From contig CAJXQE010000003.1 in NCBI GenBank assembly GCA_913058215.1, forward strand, positions 1-64,000: a stretch of 64,000 nucleotides of DNA, read 5' to 3'. This document shows positions 35,887 through 45,487 of the stretch, in pieces. The stretch comes from an uncultured Verrucomicrobiales bacterium. Lineage in GTDB: Bacteria > Verrucomicrobiota > Verrucomicrobiia > Verrucomicrobiales > DEV007. The notes under the pieces were generated by a model, which had not been told where the DNA came from, ran no database searches, and was given only the letters and a program-made list of their open reading frames with translations. The first letter of the stretch is position 1. Each line of letters starts with the position of its first letter. The translations under genes were made by a program, and so were the position numbers.

Positions 35887-37461
35887 ATGAGAAAGATTCC
35901 CCAGCAAAATCGAAGAAACTTTCTCGCAGGCGCAGGCGCAGGGCTTTTTAGCGCGACCGGTTTTCGGCATCCAGTCAACGCAGCGGAAACGTCGGATAAA
36001 GATCTCCGCTCGAATCCATCTTCCAACTCTCGCTCGAATCGAGCGACACTGATTGATGCGCGTTGGATTCATCACAGTCATTTCCTTTCCCGTCAATTGG
36101 CCCGGGTTGAACGGGCATCCGTAGAACCAGTGCTGGCTCCGGCGGGAGCGGCGAGCACGATTCATCCGGCCGATGGTGGCGGATTCATCATGTGGTACAG
36201 CACCGTTCGCTGGGTAAAAGTAAACGGCGTTCGGACACATCAGTCCTGGATTCACTACGCCACATCGAAAGATGGAGTTGTCTTTGAGGAACCCGATCTC
36301 GGAATTCACGAGGGCAACGTGATCATCAAAGGCGATCAGATTGGGGCAGATGGAAAACCCATCACCGGCCCTCGCGGCTGCTCGGGATTTTGCGTGCTCG
36401 ATGCCCACCATCAAGAAGTCCCCCATGCGCGAGCAAGATACACAGCACTCTATCGGGCGTGGGTTCCCGGACGTCATGGTGGCTTTTCGCTAGCGCATTC
36501 TGACGATGGTCTGCACTGGACAGAATACCCTGAGAATCCAATTCGAGTGGGTGAGTCCGACACCTTCAACGTTTTCTTCTACGATCAGCGAATCAAAAAG
36601 TACGTGGCTTACATTCGACCCCATATTCACGCCGGTCCGAAAAGCGTCAATCGATCCGTCGCGCGAATTGTCAGCGACGACATGATCCATTGGGGCGATG
36701 AGCGAGTCGTTCTCGATACTGACGATCGAGACGCCCCCGCCGTGGGCACCATCAACGAGGCCAAGCTTTCCGATGGGACTCGCTATCCACGCGGGCGTAA
36801 TCAGCAATACTATGGACTCACCGCCTGTCCTCACGGCGAAAATTTTTATCTTGGTTTAGCTTCCCTCTACGATGTTGAGCCCGGGGTTCTGGCACTCGAA
36901 TTGGTCCACAGCTATGACGGCATCGACTGGCGTCGCGAAGTGAGCCGTAAGCCGCTCATCTCTCCGGGAGACGCGGATGCATGGGATGGCGGGTCGGTTT
37001 ACTACGCCGGTGCGGGCAGTCCGCTGGAAGTCGGCGACGATTGGCTAATCTATTATCACGGGCTCAATTTTGACCATCACATGCGCAACGTTTCCCGCGA
37101 GGATCTCGGAAAATACCGGGCCATGGGAGCGGTGCGGATGAAGCGCGATCGCTTGATCGGATACCGGGCGGACGACAATGAAGGCGAGCTTCTCTCCCGC
37201 GCGTTCGACTGGAATGGCGAGGCCTTGTTCCTGAACGTGGAGGCGAAACACGGCCGGGCCAGAGTCGTGATCTGCCATGAAAACGGGCACAGCATCAAGG
37301 GATTTCATCCCGATGACGCCCTTGCCATCGAGCAAGCGGACGGCGTGCGAATTCCAGTCAGTTTTCGAAGCAACGCTTCGCTGGCGTCACTCAAAGGTCG
37401 CAAAATCCGCCTGCGGATCCATCTGGAAAATGCCTGCCTCTACGGATGGGAGTCTTCCTAG
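35887..37461 (+). CDS. Five-bladed beta-propeller glycoside-hydrolase-like protein (GH43/GH32-like), Tat-exported
   Basis: This 524-residue protein starts with a Tat signal (NRRNFLAGAGAGLFSATGF). The main part looks like the five-bladed propeller of the GH43/GH32/GH68 group and of DUF377-type glycosidases. It has GGGFIMWYSTVRWV, WIHYATSKDGVVFEEPDLGI, ARYTALYRAWVPGRHGGFSLAHSDDGLHWTEYP-like blades, YDGIDWRREVSRKPLISPG and WLIYYHGLNFDHHM. Each blade contains the 'SxDGxxW' turn. The last ~90 residues form a small beta domain. Candidate acidic residues are present, but I cannot assign the catalytic triad. It is monocistronic, with a terminator-like hairpin ~100 bp downstream. The ATG at 35887 is chosen over an upstream non-ATG frame opening. 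Confidence 0.82.
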   Translation: MRKIPQQNRRNFLAGAGAGLFSATGFRHPVNAAETSDKDLRSNPSSNSRSNRATLIDARWIHHSHFLSRQLARVERASVEPVLAPAGAASTIHPADGGGFIMWYSTVRWVKVNGVRTHQSWIHYATSKDGVVFEEPDLGIHEGNVIIKGDQIGADGKPITGPRGCSGFCVLDAHHQEVPHARARYTALYRAWVPGRHGGFSLAHSDDGLHWTEYPENPIRVGESDTFNVFFYDQRIKKYVAYIRPHIHAGPKSVNRSVARIVSDDMIHWGDERVVLDTDDRDAPAVGTINEAKLSDGTRYPRGRNQQYYGLTACPHGENFYLGLASLYDVEPGVLALELVHSYDGIDWRREVSRKPLISPGDADAWDGGSVYYAGAGSPLEVGDDWLIYYHGLNFDHHMRNVSREDLGKYRAMGAVRMKRDRLIGYRADDNEGELLSRAFDWNGEALFLNVEAKHGRARVVICHENGHSIKGFHPDDALAIEQADGVRIPVSFRSNASLASLKGRKIRLRIHLENACLYGWESS

Positions 37462-37565
37462 AAATGGCCCCTTGGAAAGGCTAATGGAGTCAGTTGTCAC
37501 CCCTTGATTTGTCCGGCCATCACCGGAGCCGGGAACTTTGGGCATCATCAGGATCACCTTTGACG

Positions 37566-37594
37566 AACGGTGAAAAACCCTTGCCGTTTTTTTT
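37566..37594 (+). terminator. Rho-independent terminator after the propeller gene
   Basis: AACGG (37566-37570) pairs with CCGTT (37584-37588) and the stem runs into eight T residues (37587-37594). The stem is short and the loop is 13 nt, but the T run is clear. It lies ~105 bp past the propeller stop codon and before the DUF1549 gene. Confidence 0.45.
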
Positions 37595-37664
37595 GAATAG
37601 ATCCCGGTGCCCTACGCAATGAGATACCTATCTTATTAGGTGCAACTTCGTACAATTGAATCAC

Positions 37665-40600
37665 ATGAAATCTTTCCCGGGCATTCTGCTTTGCTTTTTT
37701 GTTGGATCCGCCCTAGGCCAGGACGCCGATCTTGCCTTTTTCGAGTCCAAAATCCGCCCTGTATTGGCGGACAACTGCTACAAATGTCATTCTGCGAGCG
37801 CGGCGGCTGACGGAAAGCTGAAAGGCGGATTGCAGCTCGACACCCGCGCAGGAATGCGAAAAGGCGGTGAGACCGGTCCCGCACTGGAGCCCGGAAAATC
37901 CGCCGAATCATTGATTCTTGCAGCACTGCGTCATGAGTCAGATCTCAAAATGCCGCCGAAAAGCAAGCTCAGTCCCGGCATTATCGCCGATTTTCAAAAA
38001 TGGATCGAAATGGGCGCTGCCGACCCGCGAAAAGGGGAAATTGCAGAGGTCAAAACTGTTGGTGTCGATATTGCAGCAGGCCAGAAACACTGGGCCTTCA
38101 AACCTCTTGCGCAAGTGTCGCCTCCCAAATCCACCGATCAAAAATGGATCCGAACCGACGTCGACCACTTCATCCGCGCTCGGCAGGAGGCTGCCAAAAC
38201 CGGAGTCAATCCTGTTGCAGCCCCTCGAACCTTGATTCGTCGGGCGTATTTTGATCTGATCGGACTTCCCCCGACTCCGGAACAAGTTTCGTCGTTTGTC
38301 GCCGATGCGGAAAAGGATTTTGACTCCGCCTGGGGACGCCTGATTGATGAACTCCTCGCCAGCCCGCACTACGGAGAACGGTGGGGACGTCATTGGCTCG
38401 ACCTGGTTCGCTTTGCAGAAAGTAACGGCTATGCCTTTGATAAGGACCGACCCAATGCATGGCGGTACCGCGACTGGGTGATTCGCGCGCTCAACGACGA
38501 CATGCCTTATAACGAGTTCATTCGGCAGCAAGTCGCCGGCGATATTTATGCAGGGACCGACTGGGACAATCCGGACAAGGCGGCCCGTGCCCTCGAGTTG
38601 GTTTCCGCCACCGGGTTTATTGTTTCGGGTCCATTTACGACTCAGCAAACTCAAAAGGAGCGCGAACGGAGTCGTTACGAGCAGCTCGATGATGTGATTC
38701 ATACTCTGGGCACCTCGATGCTGGGACTCACCGTGGGCTGTGCCCGTTGCCACGATCACAAATATGATCCGATTGGTTCCCACGATTACTACGAGCTTGC
38801 CGCTATGTTCGGGAATGTCGGATTTTCAGACATCGGGGTAGATCTCCAACCCCAAATTTTTCGCGCCGCGAAAGCAGAATATGAGAAGGCTCACAAGCCA
38901 CTCGTTCAGAATAGAAACACCCGGGAATCCGAACTGAAACCCGGGCTGGAAACTTTCCTCGCTGATCATACAAAGCCGGAGGCCATCAGGGCCGGGCCGT
39001 GGCAATCGATCGGGCCGTTTAAGGCAAAGGATTTCAACGTAGGATTCAGCGATCCCTTCGGACCGGAAATTGAACTCGATTTTGATCCCGCAAAAAGTTT
39101 TGAAGAGGGCAAAGAAAAAGAGAAACGGAGTTGGACTGCTCAACCCAAATGGAATGATGGCAAAGTTCACAATGCAGTTCTCAAGGGCGCCAATAGCGTT
39201 TTCTATCTGCAGCGCGAGATCGTTTCCCCGAAAGCGCAATCCCTAGGCTTGTCGGTCAGTGGCAACGATGGAATCAAAATCTGGATCAACGGTTACAAGG
39301 TGGGCGAGGAAAAACGCGGCGGCGATGCCAAGGCTGATGAACTGAAAGTTCACCTGCCCCTCTTGAAGGGTAAAAATACCCTGGTGATGAAACTAGCGAA
39401 CGGTGGAGGCGATGCCGGATTCTATTTTCAGACATCACTTGAGAAAAATCGTGAGCCAAAAGAAGTGACCCCAATCCTCAGTCTTGCACCGGAGAAAAGA
39501 AACGATGCACAGCACAAGATATTGCAATCCTGGTTTAACCCCCACGATCAGCGCTGGACCGAATTAAACGCCAACGTCACAACCCATGCTCGCGAGGAAC
39601 CCAAGCCGGATCTAACCCTGACCTATGCGGCGAAGCCGAAAGGCACCACCTACCAGTTCGGCGAAAACACCTACAAAGTATTCCACCTGTTCCGGGGCAA
39701 CTCGGATAACAAGGATGACGAAGCACGACCGGGATTTCTTCGAGTTCTCAGCCGGGCGAACGAAGCCGATTGGCTTGGAGAGGAAGATCCGCCGACCGAC
39801 TCGAGATGGCATCCTATTAAACCGGCTACCGCCACCGCGAAGGAAACAAAATTGGAGATTGGCAACAAAGGAGCGATTACCGCAAAAGGAGTAAAAGCCG
39901 CCACGGATACTTATACGATCGGGATTCCCCTTCCAGGTGAGTCAGCTGGAATCTCCGCTCTGAGAATCGAAGTTTCTGCGGCGCAGCCGGCAAATTTCGT
40001 CCTTTCGAAAATCGTTGCGAAATTGAATGGCAAACCGATCGCAATCGAGTCGGCACTTGCCAACTTTACCCAGACCGGCTTTTCCCCGACGGACATCCTC
40101 GCCGAAACTCCCTCTCCAGGGAAGGGCTGGGCGATCTCTGGCGGTGTCGGCAGAACCAACGAACTGGTACTCATTTTTAAATCCCCCCTTCCGGCGGGTG
40201 GAGGGAATCTGGAAATGACGATGATTCACGAATCCCAGTGGCCGCAGCACCTTATCACTCACTTTTCGTTTTCTACGACAGCGGAACCCGATGTCCAGTC
40301 CTGGGCAGCCAAACCGGAAGTTCCAGAAGAGCCCGATCCTGAAATACCTCAGCCACGGGAAGCCCTGGCCGAGTGGCTCACTGATGTGGACGCGGGAGCT
40401 GGCCCTCTCCTCTCCCGGGTCATGGTGAATCGACTTTGGCAGCATCATTTCGGCCGCGGGATCGTCTCCACACCAAGCGATTTTGGTACCAGAGGAGAAC
40501 GCCCCACCCATCCGGATTTGCTTGAGTGGCTCGCCAATGAGTTTTCAAAGGATTGGAAAATCAAACCGATCCATCGCCTCATCATGACCAGCTCGGTTTA

Positions 40601-41168
40601 CTTGCAAGGGGGCGGCGACGCGGCAGGCGGCAGGGAACAGGATCCGGAAAACATGCTTTACTGGCGGAAGCAATCACGCCGTCTCGAGGCCGAAGCCATT
40701 CGCGACAATTTGCTCGCGGTGAGTGGTAAGCTCGACCCCAAATCTATAGGGAAAGGCACGCTCGATCCAAAGTCACCGCACCGCAGCGTCTACCTGACCG
40801 TGAAGCGAGGCCAGCTCATCGAAATGCTCCAGCTTTTCAATGCCCCCGACGCCATGCAAAGCATCGGACAACGCGAAGCCTCGACAGTGGCGCCCCAGGC
40901 CCTGGCGATGATCAATTCGGAAGCGGTCCGAAACTGGGCCATCGACCTGTCAAAACGATCTCAACCCACTCCGGAAACGAAGCTGACAGATGCCGTCACT
41001 AGCGCCTATGAAATTGCCTACAGTCGTCCCCCATCGTCGGGCGAGCTTTCCGGAATGCTCGACTTTATCGAAAAGCAGCGTGAAGGACGAGCCGACAATG
41101 CGGAGACCGCGTTTCAAGATTTCTGCCACCTTTTGCTTTGTGCCAACGAATTTCTCTACATCGATTAA
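37665..41168 (+). CDS. PSCyt1-DUF1549-DUF1553 cytochrome-type protein
   Basis: This large 1167-residue exported protein has a signal peptide (GILLCFFVGSALGQ). A PSCyt1 module with heme-c site CYKCH (residues 38-42) is followed by DUF1549 (LIRRAYFDLIGLPPTPEQV, WGRHWLDLVRFAESNGYAFD), which ends with a second CxxCH, CARCH at 359-363. An insertion of about 450 residues follows. It includes a galactose-binding-like beta domain (SVSGNDGIKIWINGYKVG, LLKGKNTLVMKLANGGG). DUF1553 closes the protein (SRVMVNRLWQHHFGRGIVSTPSDFG, RSVYLTVKRG, FCHLLLCANEFLYID). This is the classic partner of DUF1501, and that gene starts 12 bp downstream. Function is unknown; polysaccharide or surface electron-transfer roles have been suggested. 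A TTG nine bases upstream of the chosen ATG is also in frame. Confidence 0.93.
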   Translation: MKSFPGILLCFFVGSALGQDADLAFFESKIRPVLADNCYKCHSASAAADGKLKGGLQLDTRAGMRKGGETGPALEPGKSAESLILAALRHESDLKMPPKSKLSPGIIADFQKWIEMGAADPRKGEIAEVKTVGVDIAAGQKHWAFKPLAQVSPPKSTDQKWIRTDVDHFIRARQEAAKTGVNPVAAPRTLIRRAYFDLIGLPPTPEQVSSFVADAEKDFDSAWGRLIDELLASPHYGERWGRHWLDLVRFAESNGYAFDKDRPNAWRYRDWVIRALNDDMPYNEFIRQQVAGDIYAGTDWDNPDKAARALELVSATGFIVSGPFTTQQTQKERERSRYEQLDDVIHTLGTSMLGLTVGCARCHDHKYDPIGSHDYYELAAMFGNVGFSDIGVDLQPQIFRAAKAEYEKAHKPLVQNRNTRESELKPGLETFLADHTKPEAIRAGPWQSIGPFKAKDFNVGFSDPFGPEIELDFDPAKSFEEGKEKEKRSWTAQPKWNDGKVHNAVLKGANSVFYLQREIVSPKAQSLGLSVSGNDGIKIWINGYKVGEEKRGGDAKADELKVHLPLLKGKNTLVMKLANGGGDAGFYFQTSLEKNREPKEVTPILSLAPEKRNDAQHKILQSWFNPHDQRWTELNANVTTHAREEPKPDLTLTYAAKPKGTTYQFGENTYKVFHLFRGNSDNKDDEARPGFLRVLSRANEADWLGEEDPPTDSRWHPIKPATATAKETKLEIGNKGAITAKGVKAATDTYTIGIPLPGESAGISALRIEVSAAQPANFVLSKIVAKLNGKPIAIESALANFTQTGFSPTDILAETPSPGKGWAISGGVGRTNELVLIFKSPLPAGGGNLEMTMIHESQWPQHLITHFSFSTTAEPDVQSWAAKPEVPEEPDPEIPQPREALAEWLTDVDAGAGPLLSRVMVNRLWQHHFGRGIVSTPSDFGTRGERPTHPDLLEWLANEFSKDWKIKPIHRLIMTSSVYLQGGGDAAGGREQDPENMLYWRKQSRRLEAEAIRDNLLAVSGKLDPKSIGKGTLDPKSPHRSVYLTVKRGQLIEMLQLFNAPDAMQSIGQREASTVAPQALAMINSEAVRNWAIDLSKRSQPTPETKLTDAVTSAYEIAYSRPPSSGELSGMLDFIEKQREGRADNAETAFQDFCHLLLCANEFLYID

Positions 41169-41180
41169 CCCATTCGAAAA

Positions 41181-42608
41181 ATGTCCGAACATCTTTTCCA
41201 ATCCCGTCGCAATTTCCTCGAAAAAGCCGGCCTTGGCTGCGGCTCGCTCGCGCTGACGAGCCTGCTCCATCAAGAGGGAGTGATCGCGTCCGAAAACCCG
41301 CTATCGAGTAACTCTCCCGAATTCCTTCCCAAGGCGAAGTCCGTGATCTGGCTGCACCAAACGGGAAGCCCGTCGCAAGTCGATACCTTTGACTACAAGC
41401 CGATGCTGCAAAAGCGGAACGGAGAAACGCTCGAAGGGGCCGATCCGAAAACCGGCTTTTTTACGACTTCTGGAAAATGTCTCGGCTCCCCTTTTGCCTT
41501 CAAGCAACATGGTCAGTCGGGATCCTGGGTGTCAGAGATTTTACCGAACATGGCACGCCACGTCGATGACATGGCCTTTATCTACTCGTGTTACTCGCAA
41601 TCGAATAACCACACTCCCGCGATGCTCGAAGCCAATTCGGGGATGATTCGTCAGGGCCATCCCAGCATCGGGAGTTGGCTGACCTACGGACTGGGAAGTG
41701 ACAACGGGAACCTGCCGGCTTACGTCGTGATGCACGGGACGAAACCCCGGGGCGGCGATCCGATCTGGTCGTCCGGGTTTTTACCGTCCGTCTATCAGGC
41801 GACCGCCCTCGACCCGCGAAAGCCGAAGCCGATCGACAATCTGGCGCGTCACGCCCATTTTGATGACAAGCAGCAGCGGTCCCTTCTTGATGCCCTGCGC
41901 CAGACGAACCAAAAGCATGCCGACGAACGTCCGCTGGAACGGGATCTCTCCGCGCGCCTGGAATCTTTTGAATTGGCCTACCGGATGCAAACGGCCGCGC
42001 CCGAGGTCTTCGATATTGCGACCGAACCGGACTCGGTTCAAAAAATGTATGGCCTCGATCGGAAAGAATCGAAGGACTACGGAAAACAGTGTCTCATCGC
42101 CCGGCGTCTCGTCGAAAGTGGTGTGCGTTTTATCCAGGTTTTTGCGAGTTCCACCAGCACCCCCGGAGGTGGAGTTGGTGACGTGCCCTGGGACGGGCAC
42201 AGTGACATCGACGCGAATCACACCGCCTGCGCCGCCAGCATGGACCAACCCGTCGGAGCCTTATTGGATGATTTGAAATCACGCGGCTTGCTCGACTCTA
42301 CATTGGTGATCTGGGGAGGCGAATTCGGTCGGACTTCTGATTCACAGGGGGGGAAAGGCCGCGATCACAACCCTCATGCCTACACCACCTGGATGGCCGG
42401 CGGCGGCATCAAGGGCGGAGTTCACTACGGAGCCTCCGATGAGTTCGGCTACAAGGCGGTTGAAAACCGGACCAGCGTTCACGATATCCATGCCACGGTT
42501 CTTCACCTCTTCGGACTCAATCACGAAAAATTGACCTACCGCTTCAACGGTCGTGATTTCCGTCTCACCGATGTGGCCGGCAAGGTTATCCGTGAGATTA
42601 TTTCATAG
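41181..42608 (+). CDS. DUF1501 domain protein, Tat-exported
   Basis: This 475-residue DUF1501 protein starts with a Tat signal (SRRNFLEKAGLGCGSLAL). Landmarks include SVIWLHQTGSPSQVDTFDYKP near residue 55, SWVSEILPNMARHVDDMAFIYS, LIARRLVESGVRFIQV near 310 and WGGEFGRTSDSQGGKGRDHNPHA-type residues near 380, where the metal-site-like RDH motif lies. It pairs with the DUF1549/DUF1553 gene, 12 bp upstream, in the arrangement found throughout Planctomycetes and Verrucomicrobia. The alkaline-phosphatase-like fold suggests hydrolysis of a phosphate or sulfate ester, but no member's activity is known to me. A perfect 20-bp palindrome follows 24 bp after the stop codon. Confidence 0.93.
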   Translation: MSEHLFQSRRNFLEKAGLGCGSLALTSLLHQEGVIASENPLSSNSPEFLPKAKSVIWLHQTGSPSQVDTFDYKPMLQKRNGETLEGADPKTGFFTTSGKCLGSPFAFKQHGQSGSWVSEILPNMARHVDDMAFIYSCYSQSNNHTPAMLEANSGMIRQGHPSIGSWLTYGLGSDNGNLPAYVVMHGTKPRGGDPIWSSGFLPSVYQATALDPRKPKPIDNLARHAHFDDKQQRSLLDALRQTNQKHADERPLERDLSARLESFELAYRMQTAAPEVFDIATEPDSVQKMYGLDRKESKDYGKQCLIARRLVESGVRFIQVFASSTSTPGGGVGDVPWDGHSDIDANHTACAASMDQPVGALLDDLKSRGLLDSTLVIWGGEFGRTSDSQGGKGRDHNPHAYTTWMAGGGIKGGVHYGASDEFGYKAVENRTSVHDIHATVLHLFGLNHEKLTYRFNGRDFRLTDVAGKVIREIIS

Positions 42609-42632
42609 GGGGCTTCCAGAAACATTTTGCGA

Positions 42633-42652
42633 TCGCACAGAATTCTGTGCGA
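42633..42652. promoter_or_regulatory. Perfect 20-bp palindrome
   Basis: TCGCACAGAATTCTGTGCGA reads the same on both strands. It lies 24 bp after the DUF1501 stop codon and 150 bp from the 3' end of the convergent sigma-factor gene. It has no loop and no following T run, so it is a poor intrinsic terminator. It could be an operator, a cruciform or a bidirectional mRNA-end structure. Confidence 0.5.
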
Positions 42653-42803
42653 ATTGCCTCCGAATTGCTCCAGTCTTTTCAATCCCTTGCGGAGTGGAAC
42701 AGCTTTCCTTTGCAGGATAACCTTCTCGTTTCTTTTTCCAATCCGGGCATCACCATTTTTCCAAACTCTCATGCAAGTTTACGTGGGAACAGGAAGGGAC
42801 GAG

Positions 42804-43538
42804 CTAATCGAAAGCAGAGATCAGTTCGCGAAGCTCATCATCAATCTCCTCCCCTGGAAGCAAAGTGTCACCAATGGTTTCCCGAAGCACCCTCTGATAC
42901 CTTTCGCGAAGTGAATGGACGGCGACCTTAACGGCCCCTTCGCTGCTGCCCAGGTCCGTTGCCACCTCCTTGTAGGTTCGAGGCTCTGCCACCACTGAAA
43001 TCGTAAAGCGAAGAGCATCAAACTGCTCGACCTTCCCCTTTTCCTCGTATTCCCTCCGCAGTTTCTTGATAACTTCGCTGAGAACCGTCTTTGCCCATTG
43101 GCGGCGAAAGGCCAGCTCCGGAGACACATCATCGGAAGGCTCAGGGACTACCAATTGACCATCTTCGTCTCTCAAATCGAGCGAAAGGATGGGCTGGCCG
43201 CCTCCCCGCTTTATTCGCGAGCCATCGCGATAGCTGCGTTTTGCAAAATTCGATACAGACTTAAGCAGGTACGATCTCAATTTCCCCCGTCCCTGCTCGG
43301 CCGCCGCAAAGTGACTTCGCCCAAGGAAGTCCTCAAAAAAACCCTGAGTGAGATCCTCCGCTTCCGTAGTCGAGTGTCCCTTCGAGCGAAGAAATGCGTA
43401 AATGGTAGGCCAGTAAATAGTGCAGAGTTCGTTGACCGCCCGCTCCTGCCGGTCAGAATCACTACCCTCACCCGCTCTCGCTACCAGGGTCCATCGGGTC
43501 TGAGGGAATTGTTCGCGCGCGCCGAATTCAGGAGTCAT
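42804..43538 (-). CDS. ECF-type RNA polymerase sigma factor
   Basis: This 244-residue sigma factor begins MTPEFGAREQFPQTRWTLV, the FPxTRWxLV N-terminus usual in long PVC ECF sigmas. Region 2 contains TIYAFLRSKGHSTTEAEDLTQGFF and LRSYLLKSVSNF. Region 4 has TYKEVATDLGSSEGAVKVAVHSLRERY. It resembles the sigma factor at 25561-26322 in length and style. No kinase or FecR gene is adjacent, so its partner is outside the window or absent. The upstream in-frame ATG at 43598 adds 20 residues that lack the family look, so 43538 is preferred. The gene is convergent with the DUF1549-DUF1501 pair. Confidence 0.92.
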   Translation of the reverse strand: MTPEFGAREQFPQTRWTLVARAGEGSDSDRQERAVNELCTIYWPTIYAFLRSKGHSTTEAEDLTQGFFEDFLGRSHFAAAEQGRGKLRSYLLKSVSNFAKRSYRDGSRIKRGGGQPILSLDLRDEDGQLVVPEPSDDVSPELAFRRQWAKTVLSEVIKKLRREYEEKGKVEQFDALRFTISVVAEPRTYKEVATDLGSSEGAVKVAVHSLRERYQRVLRETIGDTLLPGEEIDDELRELISAFD

Positions 43539-43939
43539 TAGTGAACCGTAGCCATTCGTTGCCGGAGTCGCAAGCGCTTCTCTTATCTTCTCGGGCACGA
43601 GTTAATCCCCTCTCGATTCTCAGGTAAAACTTTCAGCCAGTTTGGTCTGGAAAAATCGCCTTCCAAAATATGCTCTCTTCAGCAGTCACCTTGAGAGGAG
43701 ATAAAGATTAGTAAGCCTTGGCGAATGCATCCGGAAATATCGAAATGAAGCTGACTACCATTCTTGAATTGCCAATCCGGCACGCTCGTCACAATCAGTG
43801 AGAGTCGGGTTTCCCGCATTCCGCTACTTCATAGCCTGATGGAGATTATCTGCGCCGACAACGGTCCCGGTGAAAAAGGAAGGTTTCCCCACTTTCTGTT
43901 AAAAATACCTGAGCGGACTCCGGCGGAGAATTTGTCGCT
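43539..43939. other. Intergenic region between sigma factor and sulfatase genes
   Basis: These 401 bp contain the sigma-factor promoter and the 3' end of the long leftward sulfatase operon. A 60-codon plus-strand frame has no recognisable content. I see no clear terminator, repeat or RNA gene. Confidence 0.5.
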
Positions 43940-45472
43940 TTATTGAAGACCGGTGCTACGCCCGGACACGATTGATTTCCTCGCTTTAACAGTCAGGCGC
44001 TTAACGATTTCAGGATGCATCTCGTATAGGTTCTTCTGCTCGTATGGATCCGCATCGAGATCATACAGTTGCCCGGTCTGGCTTAAGTCCAGACGCCACG
44101 GAGCCAGGGTTCCCATAGGCTCAACTTCGGGTGAGTATTTGTAAAAACCTCCTGAGCCTGCGGTGTCGAAAATCAGTTTCCAATTGCCTTCACGAATCGA
44201 AAGGATACCGACGTAGGATTGAGTCATTACCGACTCACGATTTGGCGCTGCTTCGTGATCGAAAAGTTGAGCGCTTTGGTCGACTCCATCTTCAGCCGAC
44301 CACTGTGGCAATTCGGCATCTACAAGAGCTGCGGTTGTGGGAAGTATATCGGTCAGGCAAATCAGATTTTCGTTTACGGTTCCGGCTTTGATCTTGCCCG
44401 GCCAAATGGCTATGAATGGCACATGCGTTCCACCATCCCAGGCGTCTGTTTTGTATCCCCGAAAAGGGCCGGAGGAATCGTGATCGTGTTTTGGAAGTTC
44501 TTTTTTGTCGTGCTTCGGGCCGTTGTCTGAGGAAAATAGAATCAATGTGTTTTCTGCCACTTTGGCATCAGCAAGAATACGCCGCAGCTTACCAACACTC
44601 TCGTCTGCCCAGAGGACACGATCTCCTCGTGAGCCAATGCCTGATTTTCCGACATGCCGATCTGGAGGTAAGACCGCACCATGCGGAGCATTCAGAGCAA
44701 GGTAGATAAAGAAGGGCTTGCCGCTTTCAGCTGAGGAATTGATGAACGTTTCGGCTTCATCTACATACAGGTCATCCACGGTCTGCCGGTCCACAGCGGG
44801 ATCGGATATCAAGCCTCTCTCATTACGCCCCGGCTCATTGATCACCCGCTTGTCGCGAATAAAGACGGGAATCCTCGTGGCGTTGGAAGGGGTTCCGAAA
44901 AAGGTATCAAAACCGAGCTCGAGCGGGCCGCCAGTGATCGGTGCGAGGTGATCCACCCGCTGGCTTAGCGCGGCAATCTGAGAGCTTGCCTCCGGCCCGT
45001 GAAGTTGGGATCCAAAATGAAAATCACCGGGATCTCCCTCGACCGGTTTCCAACCCAGGCCGATATGCCATTTTCCAAATACTGCCGTCGTATAACCTCG
45101 CCCCTTAAGCATCGAAGCGATAGTGGTTCGGGTCGGTGGAATGAGAGGTTTAGAGTAACCGGGGAGAACGCCTTCGCGAACGAAAGTGCGCCAACAGTAG
45201 CGTCCGGTAAGCAGAGAGTATCGCGTCGGGGTGCAGACGGCATGAGGCGCGTGAGCATTGGTGAAACGCATCCCGTCTGTGGCCAGAGCGTCAATGGCCG
45301 GGGTACTGATTTTTCCGCGTTCGGGTTGATTGCAGCTCACGTCTCCCCAGCCCAGATCATCCGCGAGGATGACGACAATGTTGGGTTTAAGCGCATCCCG
45401 GGCTTGAACCTCGAGTTGTAAAGAGAGCAGAATCGCCCCGGTAATTGAAATGAATTTATTCATACGATTCAT
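43940..45472 (-). CDS. Secreted sulfatase (arylsulfatase family)
   Basis: This 510-residue sulfatase has a signal peptide (ISITGAILLSLQLEVQA). The fold starts at KPNIVVILADDLGWGD, whose DD binds calcium. The active-site signature is CTPTRYSLLTGR (CxPxR, Cys to be converted to formylglycine), and FGKWHIGLGW is the typical second signature. DNGPKHDKKELPKHD supplies late metal ligands, and LYDLDADPYEQKNL closes the fold. Length matches S1-family polysaccharide sulfatases. It is the last gene of the long leftward operon, 15 bp after the DUF1080 gene. The specific substrate is unknown; a sulfated polysaccharide is likely from the neighbourhood. Confidence 0.95.
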   Translation of the reverse strand: MNRMNKFISITGAILLSLQLEVQARDALKPNIVVILADDLGWGDVSCNQPERGKISTPAIDALATDGMRFTNAHAPHAVCTPTRYSLLTGRYCWRTFVREGVLPGYSKPLIPPTRTTIASMLKGRGYTTAVFGKWHIGLGWKPVEGDPGDFHFGSQLHGPEASSQIAALSQRVDHLAPITGGPLELGFDTFFGTPSNATRIPVFIRDKRVINEPGRNERGLISDPAVDRQTVDDLYVDEAETFINSSAESGKPFFIYLALNAPHGAVLPPDRHVGKSGIGSRGDRVLWADESVGKLRRILADAKVAENTLILFSSDNGPKHDKKELPKHDHDSSGPFRGYKTDAWDGGTHVPFIAIWPGKIKAGTVNENLICLTDILPTTAALVDAELPQWSAEDGVDQSAQLFDHEAAPNRESVMTQSYVGILSIREGNWKLIFDTAGSGGFYKYSPEVEPMGTLAPWRLDLSQTGQLYDLDADPYEQKNLYEMHPEIVKRLTVKARKSIVSGRSTGLQ

Positions 45473-45487
45473 GACTATCGCTATGAC

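Noticed and set aside
35593-36477. A 294-codon minus-strand frame.
   Set aside because: It overlaps the start of the Tat-exported propeller gene and is Cys/Arg-rich without any family motif; antisense shadow.
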